A stretch of DNA of 64,000 nucleotides from assembly GCA_000328965.1 (NCBI GenBank), contig KB205943.1, forward strand, positions 2,539,378-2,603,377. Direction: 5' to 3'. The notes under the pieces are model-generated. The model did no database searches. It was not told the DNA's origin and saw only the letters and a program-made list of their open reading frames with translations. Source of the stretch: Ascocoryne sarcoides NRRL 50072 (lineage: Eukaryota > Ascomycota > Leotiomycetes > Helotiales > Gelatinodiscaceae). This document shows positions 22,901-33,583 of this stretch, piece by piece. Position numbers and translations under genes: made by a program. Position 1 is the stretch's first letter, and each line of letters begins with the position of its first letter.

Positions 22901-25422
22901 ATATCGAAGGGAAGCCGATCTTACATATTATAGACAAAGAGACCCGATATCAGGCAGGAAGATGGCTAGAAAATATATCCGTAAAGCATACCTGGGACGT
23001 GCTACGAATGTGCTGGATAAACACGTACTTAGGCCCTCCAGATCAAATCACTACGGACGTAGGAAAGAATTTTGTAAGTAAGGAATTCCATTAACATGTG
23101 AATACTATGGGTATTAAGTTGAAGGCTGTACCTGTGGAAGCTCACAACTCTGTGGGAATTGTAGAAAGACACTATGCTATACTACGCAGAGCTTACTACA
23201 CTATTATTGCGGAGATCCAGGATATTAACAAACAAATGGCCCTTTAAATGGCTCTTAAAGCTGTCAACGATTCACTTGGACCAAACGGACTTGTACCAAC
23301 GCTACTAGTCTACGGAGCTTTTCCAAGAATGGTAGAATCCAGTGAAGTGTCACCTACGATTACGCAAAGAGCTAATACACTTAACAAAGCTATGGAGGAA
23401 ATCTAAAAGCTACGAGCTAAGAGACAGGTCAACGATGTACTCAATACTAGGAATGGCCCGAGTACTACTGCCATATATGATTTGCTACTCAACTCTTAAG
23501 TGCTCGTGTGGAGAGAAGGAAATATAGGACAAAGTAGCAACTGGAAAGGACCGTATAACCTCGTTGCTATACACGGAGAAGACTGTATACTCGCACTGCT
23601 AAGAGGACACACGTCATTTCGATCAACTATGGTCAAGCCCTACTTAACGCCTGAGGTAGTAATGGAAGGACTTGAGGATATAAGCACTCCAAAGCCTACT
23701 CTACAGAGGGATCCTCAACCACAGATTCAGCAACCTCAACCGATTCCACCTCTAAAGCGTGGACGTAGAAGACCTAGAAAGTATCCTATTGAGCAGCACA
23801 ACACTGAACTAAAGCCTCCTCAACTGACAGTATTTCTATAGGACGACTACAATCAAGAAGTCCGATAACACAAGAAATGGGAGCTGTTAAGACAAGCCGA
23901 AGTTGAGGGGCTACTGGAGAAAGGAGTATTCGAAGCAATCTCGACCGACAACATACCCAAGGGCATACGAATCTTCAACTCTAGATTCGTAGACGAAGTC
24001 AAAAACGAGGGTACTCCACAAGCTTTTGAGAAATCTAGGCTCGTCGTACAAGCATACAACGATCACGGAAAGAGCCTAGTCCTTACGCAATCTCCTACAA
24101 TTCAAAGGCCAAGTTAACGAACGATCATCTATATCACGGCCCTGAAATTGGACGATACACAACTATATCTACGTGATATCAAGCAGGCTTACGTACAATC
24201 AACTACGAAGCTAAACCGAAACTTCTACATCTGACCTCCTTTGGAATTGGCTACAAAGATAAGCCTCAAAAACGGGTACGTGCTAAAAGTGGTCCGACCT
24301 CTATATAGAGTCCCTGAAGCAGGAAACCACTGGTTTAGCACCTACTACAAACACCACACGGATAGGCTACTAATGGAGCAATCAACGTACGACCCTTGCC
24401 TATTACATAGGTGCAAGCCCTTTGGAGTTGTTGGATTGCAGACGGACGATACGCTATTCGTAGGAGACAAGGATTTTGCGTAGGAGGAAGAGCTACAACT
24501 GGCAGATGCTGGATTTCTGACGAAAGACCGAGAGTATTTAACTACTAACCACAGCCTCAAATTTAACGGTGGAATTATCCAGTCAACTGAAGGCAAGATC
24601 ACGCTTACGCAAGAGAGACTATGCAAGAGCCTACAACTAGTCGGCAAGTCAGCTACAACCACAAGCAGCCGAGGCGTTGTACATAAGGACCTCAACCTCA
24701 AGGATCAATTCGTTACACAACGAGCCCGAGGTGCTTACATAGCATCAATATGTTAACCGGAAGCTAGCTTTACACTCTCAACAGCTGCTTAAGCTATCAA
24801 CCCGAATTCAGAGGACGTGAAGGCACTTAATAAGACTCTACATTAGCAAAAAGAAAATGCCGCCAGGGGTTTGACGTTTATCCAACTTGCCAAGGACTCA
24901 CTAAAACTACTCGTTTTTACGGACGCTTCCTTTGCCAACAACAAGGACCTAAGTTCTCAAATTGGATTTATTATAGTCTTGGCAGACAAGGACAGAAACG
25001 CCAATATCCTCCACTGGTCTTTAACCAAATGTAAAAGAGTCACAAGGAGCGTACTAGCGTCTGAGCTATACGGTATGACCCACGGATTCGACTACGGAAC
25101 GTCAATCAAAACTACGCTAGAGAAGATCCTTCAGGTGGACCTACCACTAGTCGTATATACAGATTCAAAATCCTTATACGACTGCTTAGTGAAACTAGGG
25201 ACCACCCAAGAAAAGCGTCTAATAGTAGACGTACTCTGCCTCCGCCAATCCTACGAAAGAAGAGAGATCACCGAAGTCAAGTGGATAGAGGGTAATACGA
25301 ATCCGGCCGATTCAATAACAAAAGCAAAACCTTCTACAGCGTTGAAACGACTGGTGGAAACGAATAGGGTGGATTTGGAGGTGACAGAATGGGTGGAACG
25401 GATGACCAAGGAGACTCTATGA
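19945..25422 (+). pseudogene. Gag-Pol polyprotein of the Copia element, inactivated by stop codons
   Basis: The ATG at 19945 opens a single frame of 1826 codons to 25422 without a detected frameshift. About 36 internal stops interrupt it; about 33 are TAA or TAG and three are TGA. Landmarks in order: an Arg/Ser-Pro repeat region in Gag (20549-20625); a Gln-rich linker hit by many TAA codons (20840-21070); a zinc-knuckle-like CFICKRTGC (from 21784); a protease DTGA site (about 22285); an integrase zinc motif HKRFGH with CVHCQ (22690-22815); integrase core residues in DQITTDVG and GIVERHY (23040-23175); reverse transcriptase RDIKQAY (24172) and QTDDTLFVG (24436); RNase H FTDASFANN (24913), LASELYG and YTDSKSLYD (25040-25185). 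Nearly all stops can be explained by CAA or CAG becoming TAA or TAG. No corrected version is offered. Confidence 0.92.
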
Positions 25423-25464
25423 AATGGGCCTTTATAGGCCTTCGGATTTCTAGAGTAGCTCCAG

Positions 25465-25687
25465 TGTTGGTATCAATATTCATAGTAAATATCAGGGATG
25501 GATTGAATGGATTGGTTGGTCACGTGTACACTAGTTACTAGCCTTAAGCGAATGCGCTATGGTGCATAAAAGAGGAGTCTCATACTCCCCTTTTACAATA
25601 CAACAACCATCGATCAACACCAATACTAGCTCACCTGATATACCTCGTTTCCGCGGGGTGGTATCACGAGCAGTAGGTGAATCGACA
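25465..25687 (+). repeat. Right (3') LTR of Copia element
   Basis: 223 bases, 217 identical to the left LTR (97.3%). The one site where this copy has the mutated base is tagtaaat against tagtgaat in the left LTR, a TpG to TpA change. It is followed by the ATTAG target duplication. Confidence 0.93.
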
Positions 25688-25692
25688 ATTAG
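25688..25692. repeat. Target-site duplication, right copy (ATTAG)
   Basis: Matches 19597-19601 exactly and confirms the outer ends of both LTRs. Confidence 0.9.
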
Positions 25693-27135
25693 AGAATAGA
25701 GTGTTTATTCATGAATAAGAATTTATTTTTATTCTACGGCAGTGGTAACATCAACTATAAAAAGTGGTGACATGCTTGCAATTTTTTACTACCAAGAGTG
25801 ACTTCCGCTCCGTTTTAATAACATATTCCCATCAAAGAGCTACCCCTCAAGATGCATTTGCCAAGCAACTAAGAAACCCCTCATTGCCTATATAGTGGTT
25901 TTTTAAAGATTCTTATAGAATTAACTCTGCTAAACGTATCTTGAGGTAATTCCTTCTCGCCTCCGCCCCTTCAGGGATCTGGAAATCACTTTAGTCTCCC
26001 AATGAAATTTAATTAACAATAGAGCTTGGAAGTCTAAGCAAGAGTGTTTTAAAGAACGTAGAAATAATTTCTTTCAAACTAAGCTATGCTGTTCTTAAAA
26101 CAAGCATTTACTTCCGGGCCAACAATGCATTGTACTTTAAATCATTGATGCTTAATCAGGATTGAAAGGAGCTTTGATGTTTTTGTGAGCCAGTCAAAGA
26201 AATCATCAATCCATTGTAGTTTTGGTAAAGAGAGTTTTGTTCTGTTGTTTAACACAGTAAAACCTTACTCTAAGGTTAAGTATATATACTCACGATGCAT
26301 TGCACTTGTGATCGTTAGCGAAAAACAATATTTAAATCCCCCAAGACAGGAATCGAAGCTCGTTCTCAGCAAATCCCCATACTTTTGTGAGTGACACTTG
26401 TATTAACACGTCCTAACAGATCAAGCCGCGTTGGCTCTCTTAGTATCATGAACTATGTAACAAAGCTGATTTCACATAGAAACAAGAATAACTCATATTT
26501 TGAACAGATAAGTCACGTATGCCCCCTTCGCTAACGCACTCTGCAGATCAACCAAAACAAGTCTCCCTAGTATTCCGGACAAAATAGTGAAGCTCACTTC
26601 CGATAAAATACAAGAACATTTTCTATTTCAACTAGATAATTCCCTCTTTACGACTTTGCTAACGCATTGTAGTTTCGATCAACATCGCTTATCGCCTACT
26701 GAAGTGCACGACAACAAGCCTCAACTAAAAGGTAAGTCAAATCCTTTCCGTTTTTTACTAAAATATCCCACACAAAAGATGTCTAACGTCTATCTTTGCG
26801 TCTCAGAAAACACTACGTGCCGGAAAAAGACAATAGGTACTTTAACTTTAAATAGCTCAATATCTATATATATTTTAATAGCTTATATAATAATTTATAA
26901 GTTATATTCTATAGCTAGTCTCAAATACTTTGAACCTCTCTTACCAGAAATTCACCTTTGTATTCTTCGCCTTGACTCTTGAGGTTGAGAAAAGGTTGCC
27001 CATCTTGCTAAAGAGGTTTAGCTCCATTATTCTGCCGTCTCACACCGACCTCACTTTCATCCAGTTGTCGAAACTCATCAAGGATTTTTTCACACATTTC
27101 CCAATAGATAGCGAAGTGCAACAAATACTGTCAAG
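25693..27135. other. AT-rich intergenic region upstream of RBG1
   Basis: About 1.4 kb between the retroelement and the RBG1 start. It is AT-rich, with tracts such as 26860-26920. No open frame here looks conserved or splices into a recognisable protein. It must hold the RBG1 promoter. It may also contain decayed repeat sequence, but no repeat ends or second copy are visible in this window. Confidence 0.45.
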
Positions 27136-28579
27136 ATGGTTAACATTACGGAGAAGATTAAAGAGTGGGTAAAAGGCTATGCTTTGAAGTGCCCTATGCT
27201 GAGAAGTCTCTAGGATCGAGGAGGAGATGCGGAAGACGCAAAGTGAGTAGTACCCCACTATACCCCTCAACCTCCGAAGGAATTAGTGAGGTATGAGCAT
27301 TGCAAAACAATAGAAGACTAACTGTAACTCAGAGAACAAGGCCACCGGTGAGCTCTACCAGCGTATACATATACACGTGACCTATACTGACTCGAGAAAG
27401 AATATCATCTTGGTCTTCTGAAAGGGTAAATTGCAACTCCTCCAAGAAGGACCACCTTGCTTATATTTCCCCTAGAAAACTCGCCCGCTATAGAGCCCAA
27501 CTTCTAGAGCCTGGTCCTGGGGCAGGAGGTGGAGCTGGAGCTGGTTTCGATGTATCCAAAAGCGGAGATGCAAGAATCGCACTTGTTGGCTTCCCCTCTG
27601 TCGGAAAATCCACCTTTCTCTCCAAAATTACCAAAACGAAATCAGAAGTAGCTGCCTATTCCTTCACAACTCTTACCGCTATTCCGGGCGTCCTTGAGTA
27701 TGGCGGCGCTGAGATTCAAATCTTGGATTTACCGGGTATTATTGAGGGTGCTTCTGAAGGGAAGGGGAGAGGTAGACAAGTTATCAGTGCGGCGAAGACT
27801 AGTGACTTGGTCTTGATGATTCTTGATGCTACGAAAAAATTGGAGCAGAGGACTTTACTGGAGGCAGAATTGGAAGCTGTGGGGATTAGGTTGAACAAGG
27901 AACCTCCGTATGCTCTCAACCCCACCACTCCTACCCAGCTTCCCCATCTCTCTGGAAGTTAAACATCGACAAATGACTAATAGATGAGTATAGGAATATC
28001 TACCTCAAACTCAAAGCAGCAGGCGGTATGAAAATCACCTTCCAAAACCCCCCCAAATACCTCGATCAAAAAATGGTGTACAACATCCTCCGCGACTACA
28101 AAATTATGAACTGTGAGGTTCTCGTCCGAGACGAAAACGTCACCGTAGACGAGTTCATCGACGTAATCATGAAAGACCATAGAAAGTATATAAAATGCCT
28201 CTACGTCTACAACAAGATCGATTCCGTGTCTCTGGATTTCCTCGACAAATTAGCTAGAGAACCGCACACGGTTGTCATGTCCTGTGAGTTGGATTTGGGA
28301 ATTGAGGATGTTGTGGAGAGGTGTTGGGAGGAGTTAAAATTGATTCGGATCTATACAAAGAGGAAGGGTGTCGATCCGGATTTTAGCAAAGCGTTGATTG
28401 TGAGGAGTAATAGCACGATTGAGGATGTGTGCGATCAGGTTCATAGGACGTTGAAGGATACCTTTAAGTATGCTTTGGTTTGGGGAGCGAGCGCGAGGCA
28501 TATCCCGCAGAGGGTTGGGTTAGGACATCTGGTTGCTGATCAAGATGTTGTTTCTATAATTAGCAATTGGCGAGCTTAG
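27136..28579 (+). CDS. RBG1: Developmentally regulated GTP-binding protein (DRG1/Rbg1)
   Basis: Obg/DRG-family GTPase that associates with translating ribosomes together with a DFRP partner (Tma46 in yeast). Six exons: 27136-27164, 27214-27242, 27333-27347, 27401-27425, 27476-27907 and 27994-28579. They join in frame to 371 aa, the family length. The first four exons are only 29, 29, 15 and 25 nt, and together they encode the conserved helical start (MVNITEKIKE, EEEMRKTQ, KNKAT, YHLGLLKGKL). GTPase motifs: G1 GFPSVGKST, the DxxG of G3 in DLPGIIEGAS, and NKID of G4. A TGS domain closes the protein (KALIVRSNSTIEDVC to SIISNWRA). The donor of the first intron is GTGGGT, a weak site. The family is certain; DRG1/Rbg1 rather than DRG2/Rbg2 is supported by the N-terminal sequence. 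Confidence 0.95.
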
Positions 28580-29062
28580 AGTTTTTGAGATTTTCACTGG
28601 AGTTATTCGTTGCGTTGATATTGAGAAGTTGTGGTTGGAGAAAGAGAGCCGCCTCTGATACATAGCACAGCACAAAGAGATTCAGAGTCATGAAGGTCAT
28701 CTATTATGCAACTACCACTCCCTATTCATGATGGCATTTGAATATCACGCATTCAATTAACGCCAATACCCAACGCCATCCCATTTTCCATAGCACTCAT
28801 GGTGTCCAAGCCTGTCATAGTCCAGCAATGTCATCTCCCCCATCTCTACTCCCCGATGAGGTTCAACTCTATTGATATGCAATTGACCCAGCCCATGCTC
28901 GCCATGCCATTGAATTGTGCCTTAAGAAACCCGCTGTCGCAATAAAAAAAGAAAAAGAGAAGTCGTGGTGTCCGTCGTAAAGAAGTCCAGGTATCATCAA
29001 TCCACGAACTGTTGTTGTACAAGAAAGAAAAAGCAGCAACGCAATGACTACAAGCTGTGTAA
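28580..29062. other. Region between convergent genes
   Basis: Lies between the stop of RBG1 (+) and the stop of the Spo12-like gene (-). It probably carries both 3' untranslated regions. Nothing else is seen. Confidence 0.5.
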
Positions 29063-29524
29063 TTATTGCCCCTTCATTTCGGATTGTTCAAGCTCGGACT
29101 TTGCCTTCGACAGGATCTGGGCGCCGAACAAACCACCACCAGACGCAAGGTTCTTGGCTGACGCCTTTGCGAAGAGGGATTTTGGTTTGGCCCTGTGGAT
29201 GTCAGTTTCTAGAACAACGTGCATATAAATTAACCAACTAACTCACTTTCCGACCTGTTTGTTTCGGTACGCGCTGAGCTTTTGCGTGCAGGGGCTCATG
29301 ATGTTATCAGAGGGAGAGATGTAGGCTTGCTGGCCACTGCACAAGACTGTTAAACAATTGCTTTCAAGCGTGCAAGCCTTGAAGACTTACTGCTGCTCAT
29401 CAAGCTTGGACTTGAGCATTTGGCGATGGTACTCCATACTCTTGATGTCGACTTTGGAATCTGCGACCTTGGCCTCTGGCATGAATGCATTGACGTCCCT
29501 ATCGGAGAGAACGTTGGAAGACAT
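29063..29524 (-). CDS. Spo12-like mitotic-exit regulator
   Basis: Three minus-strand exons (29524-29391, 29336-29247, 29192-29063) give 117 aa. The diagnostic part is YISPSDNIMSPCTQKLSAYR in the second exon, the short Spo12 motif shared by budding yeast Spo12/Bns1 and fission yeast Wis3. Spo12 proteins are small nucleolar/nuclear regulators that promote Cdc14 release and mitotic exit (family knowledge). The N-terminus (MSSNVLSDRDVNAFMPEAK) and the basic C-terminal tail (AKPKSLFAKASAKNLASGG) are unlike any enzyme and are probably flexible. The motif is split from its neighbours by two introns and would be missed by unspliced ORF searches. The motif match is strong; the cellular role is inferred from the family. 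Confidence 0.85.
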
Positions 29525-29851
29525 AGCGAACGTTGATCTGGTGTATATTGAAGAGTATGAGTGTCTATGTTCAGGGGGCGAGTTTGTGATGTTTTTGAGA
29601 GATGCTCAGAGTGTGGAATTTCGATGTTCTGAGGTTTAAAAATCTCGAATTAAGTTTATTGACAATGCCGCAAGGTACCAAGGATCCCCACAGCAACGCT
29701 ACATTTCTACCGAATGGTGATCGTTGTCAAACGTGACTTCCTGCCCCACCAGACCTTGTTTCACACGATTTTCGAGTCACTATTTGTTGTATTTCTTTCA
29801 AACGTTCTCTTATCCAGTCATTCTTTGGAAATATCTTAAATTTACATACAG
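29525..29851. other. Promoter region of the Spo12-like gene
   Basis: 327 bases between the Spo12-like start codon and the stop of the acyl-CoA dehydrogenase gene, both on the minus strand. It is taken as promoter plus the upstream gene's 3' untranslated region. No specific motif is assigned. Confidence 0.45.
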
Positions 29852-31445
29852 CTACAGTTTGGATTTGGCTTGTGGGCCTGGCTCCGTGAGACTGACATTA
29901 TACTGCGCGAACATCTGCTTCGTAATCTCCCTTTGCTTATGGATCTTTTCAGTCACCCCCTGTCCTCTCTTGTTCTCATTCCTGCCCATTTGCTGCAAGT
30001 GAACCTCATCAGGCCCGTCAGCGAGCCTCAGGGTTCGAATTTGTGCCCACATATTTGCTAGAGGGGTATCTTGAGAAACACCAGCCCCACCGAAAGATTG
30101 CACCGCGCGATCGATGACAGTTAATGCCATTGTTGGGACAAGGACCTTTGCTTCAGCGATTTCCTTCAGGGCCCCCTTAGCACCGACCTCGTCGATCTTA
30201 ATGGCAGCGTTGAGTACGACGAGACGAGCGGCATCAATCTCAATTCGAGACTTAGCTACCCATTCGAGAATGACGCCGTGCTCCTTCAGCTGCTTGCCAA
30301 AGGGAGTCTTTTTGGGATCGTTGATTCTCATAAGCATCCAATCGAGAGCCCTCTCAGCCTGGACGGGTTAGTTGGGTTCCAAGCAAAGTATCTTAGACGG
30401 ACTTACTGCACCAATGGAACGCATGGCGTGGTGGATACGCCCTGGACCAAGACGACCTTGAATGATTTCAAACCCACCGCCAGGTCCTAGGACCATGTTC
30501 GCAGCTGGTACTCGAACATTTTTGAATGTGATGTGACCATGTCCATGAGGAGCATCATCAAACCCATAAACTGACAGCATTCTGTTGATGGTAATGCCCG
30601 GGGTATCTGTAGGAACTATCATGACGGATTGCTGCTTGTACTTGTTCTTATTATTAGGATCACTCTTTCCCATGACAATATAAATCTTGCATCGTGGATC
30701 GCCAGCTCCACTTGACCACCATTTCTACTAACGTTAGTATGGCTATTGACATGGGGGATAAAGCACCCACGTTTCCATTCAAAACCCATTCATTGCCCTC
30801 TTGCCTCATGCTTAACTGGATGTTGGTAGCATCAGAAGATGCGATATCCGGCTCTGTCATCAAGAACGCAGACCGGATCTCTCCATCGAGCAACGGCTGT
30901 AACCACTTCTTTTTCTGTGCCTCATTCCCATATTTTGCCAGGACCTCCATATTCCCAGTGTCAGGAGCAGCACAATTTACTGCTTCAGATGCAACCCTAG
31001 ATTTGCCAAGTATTTCTGCCATCAAACCATATTCCAGATTTGTGAAGCCAGGGGACTCTCTGTAGTGGCCCTTAGGGAGGAACATATTCCATAAGCCGAG
31101 GGCTTTGGCTTCTTTCTTGAGGTCATCGATAACGGACGGATGATGGTCCCATCGATTACCACCTTGGTCGATTTGGGCTTCAAATATTGGGTCGGCCCTG
31201 CAGATCGTCAGCATTGAAAGTACAGACAGGATTGAGGGATATAGCAAATCCGCAATTGTAGGGCTCAGAATTAGAAGGGTAGGACTTACGGAATACATCT
31301 CTCTTCGACGAATTTTTGAACTATATCAAGCGTCTTTTTCGCTTTTTCACTCACTCTATTGACGGCCTAATATAACTGTTAGTATGGCCTGGAGTGGTGC
31401 GGGGCGATGCTTCAAGCCTACGAGGATGGGAATTGACGCAGACAT
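29852..31445 (-). CDS. Peroxisomal acyl-CoA dehydrogenase (ACAD10/11-like)
   Basis: FAD-dependent acyl-CoA dehydrogenase family. Five minus-strand exons (31445-31422, 31366-31290, 31197-30771, 30724-30407, 30358-29852) give 450 aa. Typical segments are NCAAPDTGNMEVLAKYG, AFLMTEPDIASSDATNIQ, the FAD/substrate loop WWSSGAGDPRCKIYIVMG, GPGRIHHAMRSIGA and the C-terminal helix QSFGGAGVSQDTPLANMWAQ. The TEPDIASSDATN form is typical of the ACAD10/11 subgroup. The protein ends in Ser-Lys-Leu, a canonical PTS1 signal, so it should be imported into peroxisomes and take part in fatty-acid or modified acyl-CoA oxidation there. The start exon of only 8 codons (MSASIPIL) is the least certain part of the model. 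The substrate cannot be read from sequence. Confidence 0.92.
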
Positions 31446-31887
31446 GATTAGTGGTGGCTGGGCTGAATTTAGAGAATTAGACAATTGGAAGAGTACCAGG
31501 GAAATCAAGAACAAGGAAAGAAAGAGAGAACTGAAGATTAATAAAGGGATTTGAAGTAGTAAAGTGTCGATGGAGGTTAGCTCTTCTCCGCTCCCCAGCT
31601 TCGGCTTCTCCACAACTCGATGTCGGCTGCAGGGGTCTCAAGCCGAGGTTCGGCTTAAACTCACAAAGGCATGGAAATTGGAAAACGGCATGCATTCATT
31701 CGCGAACGATATTTAATACGAGGAATTGCTCGGCTTTTTCGTCGATTGGTTCTAAATACAATAGATAGCTATTCTCTAACTTGGTTACTCTGTGTAAACC
31801 GGCCAGCAACAAACCTAGTTAAATCCTTTTCCTCTCTTGAAGATATAGACATTCTCTTTCCTCTGAAATTTCCCATTGACCAGAAGC
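31446..31887. other. Promoter region of the acyl-CoA dehydrogenase gene
   Basis: 442 bases between the acyl-CoA dehydrogenase start and the stop of the small secreted protein gene, both on the minus strand. No gene or clear motif is seen. Confidence 0.45.
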
Positions 31888-32745
31888 TCAAGAATCGCAA
31901 GTGAAAAAGCAAGTTGTGGTTGTTGGTAGTCCGTGAAGCGCACCGGCAGAGCCAACGGCACTGACGTTACAAGGACTGTTTGCACTATATGAATCCCAAC
32001 TTTCTGTCCCCCATACGAAGCTTAGTTTTCCTGGGTCATCCCACTGCAGTTTTGTATCAGCATTCAATTCTAAGAATGCCCAAGTGACCCTAGGGAAGCG
32101 GGAGATCAAGTCTTGCCTTTGCTTACATTAACATTGCCATCTACGACAGCTGGATTCGCAACATCTGTTGTAAGCAGTTCATGGGAGCCGATGGTTGATG
32201 GTATTGATTGCCCCGGGGAAAGGCCATTTGCTGATTCGACAAAGCCGATGTTGGTGTAGACTTGGTTCGTTGGAGACCACTTGAAACAGAGTTAGTAATT
32301 GTTGTTCTCGATGACATGAAGATGAGAAATTGCTTGGGCTTGAAAGATATTTTATAAGACGAAAGCTTTCTGTGCTTTTCCCATTCGATGAAGATGACCT
32401 TGAGAGATTGTCTATACTTACTGCATATCCATAATCATAGACATCCAAGGAGCTGTCATACCATCGTTGAACACTGAAAAAGCTTAAGTTAGTAATCTGT
32501 CAACCTCAGAACCCTCCTCCACCTAAAAACAGGGCGGCATATTGTGACATCTAGGAAGCCTTGGATGTAGTATTTATTTTCTTCAAAGAGAGGTAGAAAA
32601 AAGCACTGCTAGAAATATACATTACATACAAAACAGCACAAGGATGCGAAGCCCGAGGTACACGCTGAACTGGACTAGCAGTTGAAATCCTAATCTGAAC
32701 GAGGAAGACGAAGAACAAACGAAGAAGCTCAAAAGACTGAAACAT
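31888..32745 (-). CDS. Small secreted protein with four cysteines
   Basis: I assembled four minus-strand exons (32745-32630, 32473-32422, 32279-32127, 32043-31888). All have GT...AG introns and the frame is kept across each junction, giving 158 aa. The ATG at 32745 opens a hydrophobic signal peptide, MFQSFELLRLFFVFLVQIRI, probably cleaved after STA. The mature part contains QRWYDSSLDVYDYGYAW and a Trp-rich tail (WDDPGKLSFVWGTESWD). Cysteines are at residues 36, 132, 152 and 156; the last two are in TTCFFTCDS at the C-terminus. I do not recognise a family. Size, secretion signal and cysteines fit the broad class of fungal small secreted proteins, some of which act on hosts or competitors, but no activity is claimed. 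The second exon (52 nt) is supported mainly by phase and splice sites. Confidence 0.65.
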
Positions 32746-33583
32746 TGCTGTAGTCAAAGGGTTGATTTTGTGCTAGAAGTACGAATGAAGAGTTTGGATA
32801 ACTTGAAAATATATGTTATTTGACTAAAGAAGCTACCTTTCGCAGAACATATTGACTGTTCTTCAGATATCGTGGGATACTCACTACTCCTTATCTTTTT
32901 TGTGTATTCCACAGTTCCTCTTTGTCGCCCCGCTGAGAACGTCATAGCAGCCTTGACCTCCCGTCGCCATTACATTCAGTACGTATAGTTGTCGAGAAAT
33001 ATAGCATTAAACCCCCAATCGGTGCTTCCAACCTGTACTTCATCACTCGAGCCAGCCAATTGAAACTAGCCATGTGATCAGATGTAAAGATATATTACAA
33101 GGTACTTAAGGCGGTCAGACATTCTTCTGGCCTCTTTACTTTGGATAGCAGGCCCCAATGGTTCACGGGGACGGAAGAAAAATCAAGAGTATGTGATGCA
33201 ACCTTGGACTAGAACCAACAGCATCGCAGAATTCAAAATAACAATAAGAAGACACTTTGATCTATAGCTGCAGGTACTGCATTGATCATCATCGGCTTGG
33301 GCCGAAAAGATAAAGCCCAGGGGTGGAGGGACCAAGGGGAACCATGGAAATCAAAACCGCCTCCTTTAAAATCATAAACTCATCACATCACACATCTATG
33401 CAAACTGTTTTTCAACAAGTCTACCCTATAATCGATTGCTTGACATGGTTGACATTGTAAGTCAAACTCTAGTCTTATGCACTAATGCTGTTTCCGTCAC
33501 ATGCAGAACCACCAATCACGCAAAGCGAATGTTCAGCCAATGTGACTCCAAGCAATAACCGCCAGCCCAACTATCATAACCCC
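32746..33583. other. Region upstream of the small secreted protein gene
   Basis: 838 bases between the secreted-protein start and the stop of LSG1, both on the minus strand. It presumably holds the promoter of the former and the 3' untranslated region of the latter. No open frame with family features was found. Confidence 0.45.

Larger units (their letters stand above)
19602..25687 (+). mobile_element. Degenerate Ty1/Copia LTR retrotransposon
   Basis: A complete element of 6086 bases with 223-base LTRs (19602-19824 and 25465-25687) that start TG and end CA. It is flanked by the 5-base duplication ATTAG at 19597-19601 and 25688-25692. Inside is one Gag-Pol frame whose domain order is Gag, zinc knuckle, protease, integrase, reverse transcriptase, RNase H. 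Integrase before reverse transcriptase marks the Copia (Pseudoviridae) type. About 36 stop codons interrupt the frame, so the copy cannot encode its proteins. The two LTRs differ at six positions, all transitions in CpA/TpG context, which points to RIP. No clear polypurine tract is seen directly before the right LTR. The element sits between POL1 and RBG1 and disrupts neither. Confidence 0.95.

Noticed and set aside
23342..23527. Another out-of-frame open stretch inside the retroelement
   Set aside because: The Pol frame continues through this region with integrase C-terminal-like content; no frameshift is needed.
26185..26982. Possible small genes in the AT-rich tract before RBG1
   Set aside because: The frames are short, lack family features and do not splice into a longer protein.
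30030..30060. tRNA-like gggttcgaat box
   Set aside because: It lies inside the coding exon of the acyl-CoA dehydrogenase gene, and no matching acceptor stem or D-arm was found around it.
31950..32130. Frameshift or pseudogene in the small secreted protein gene
   Set aside because: Using the acceptor at 32044 rather than the nearer TAG site restores the frame, so no break is required.
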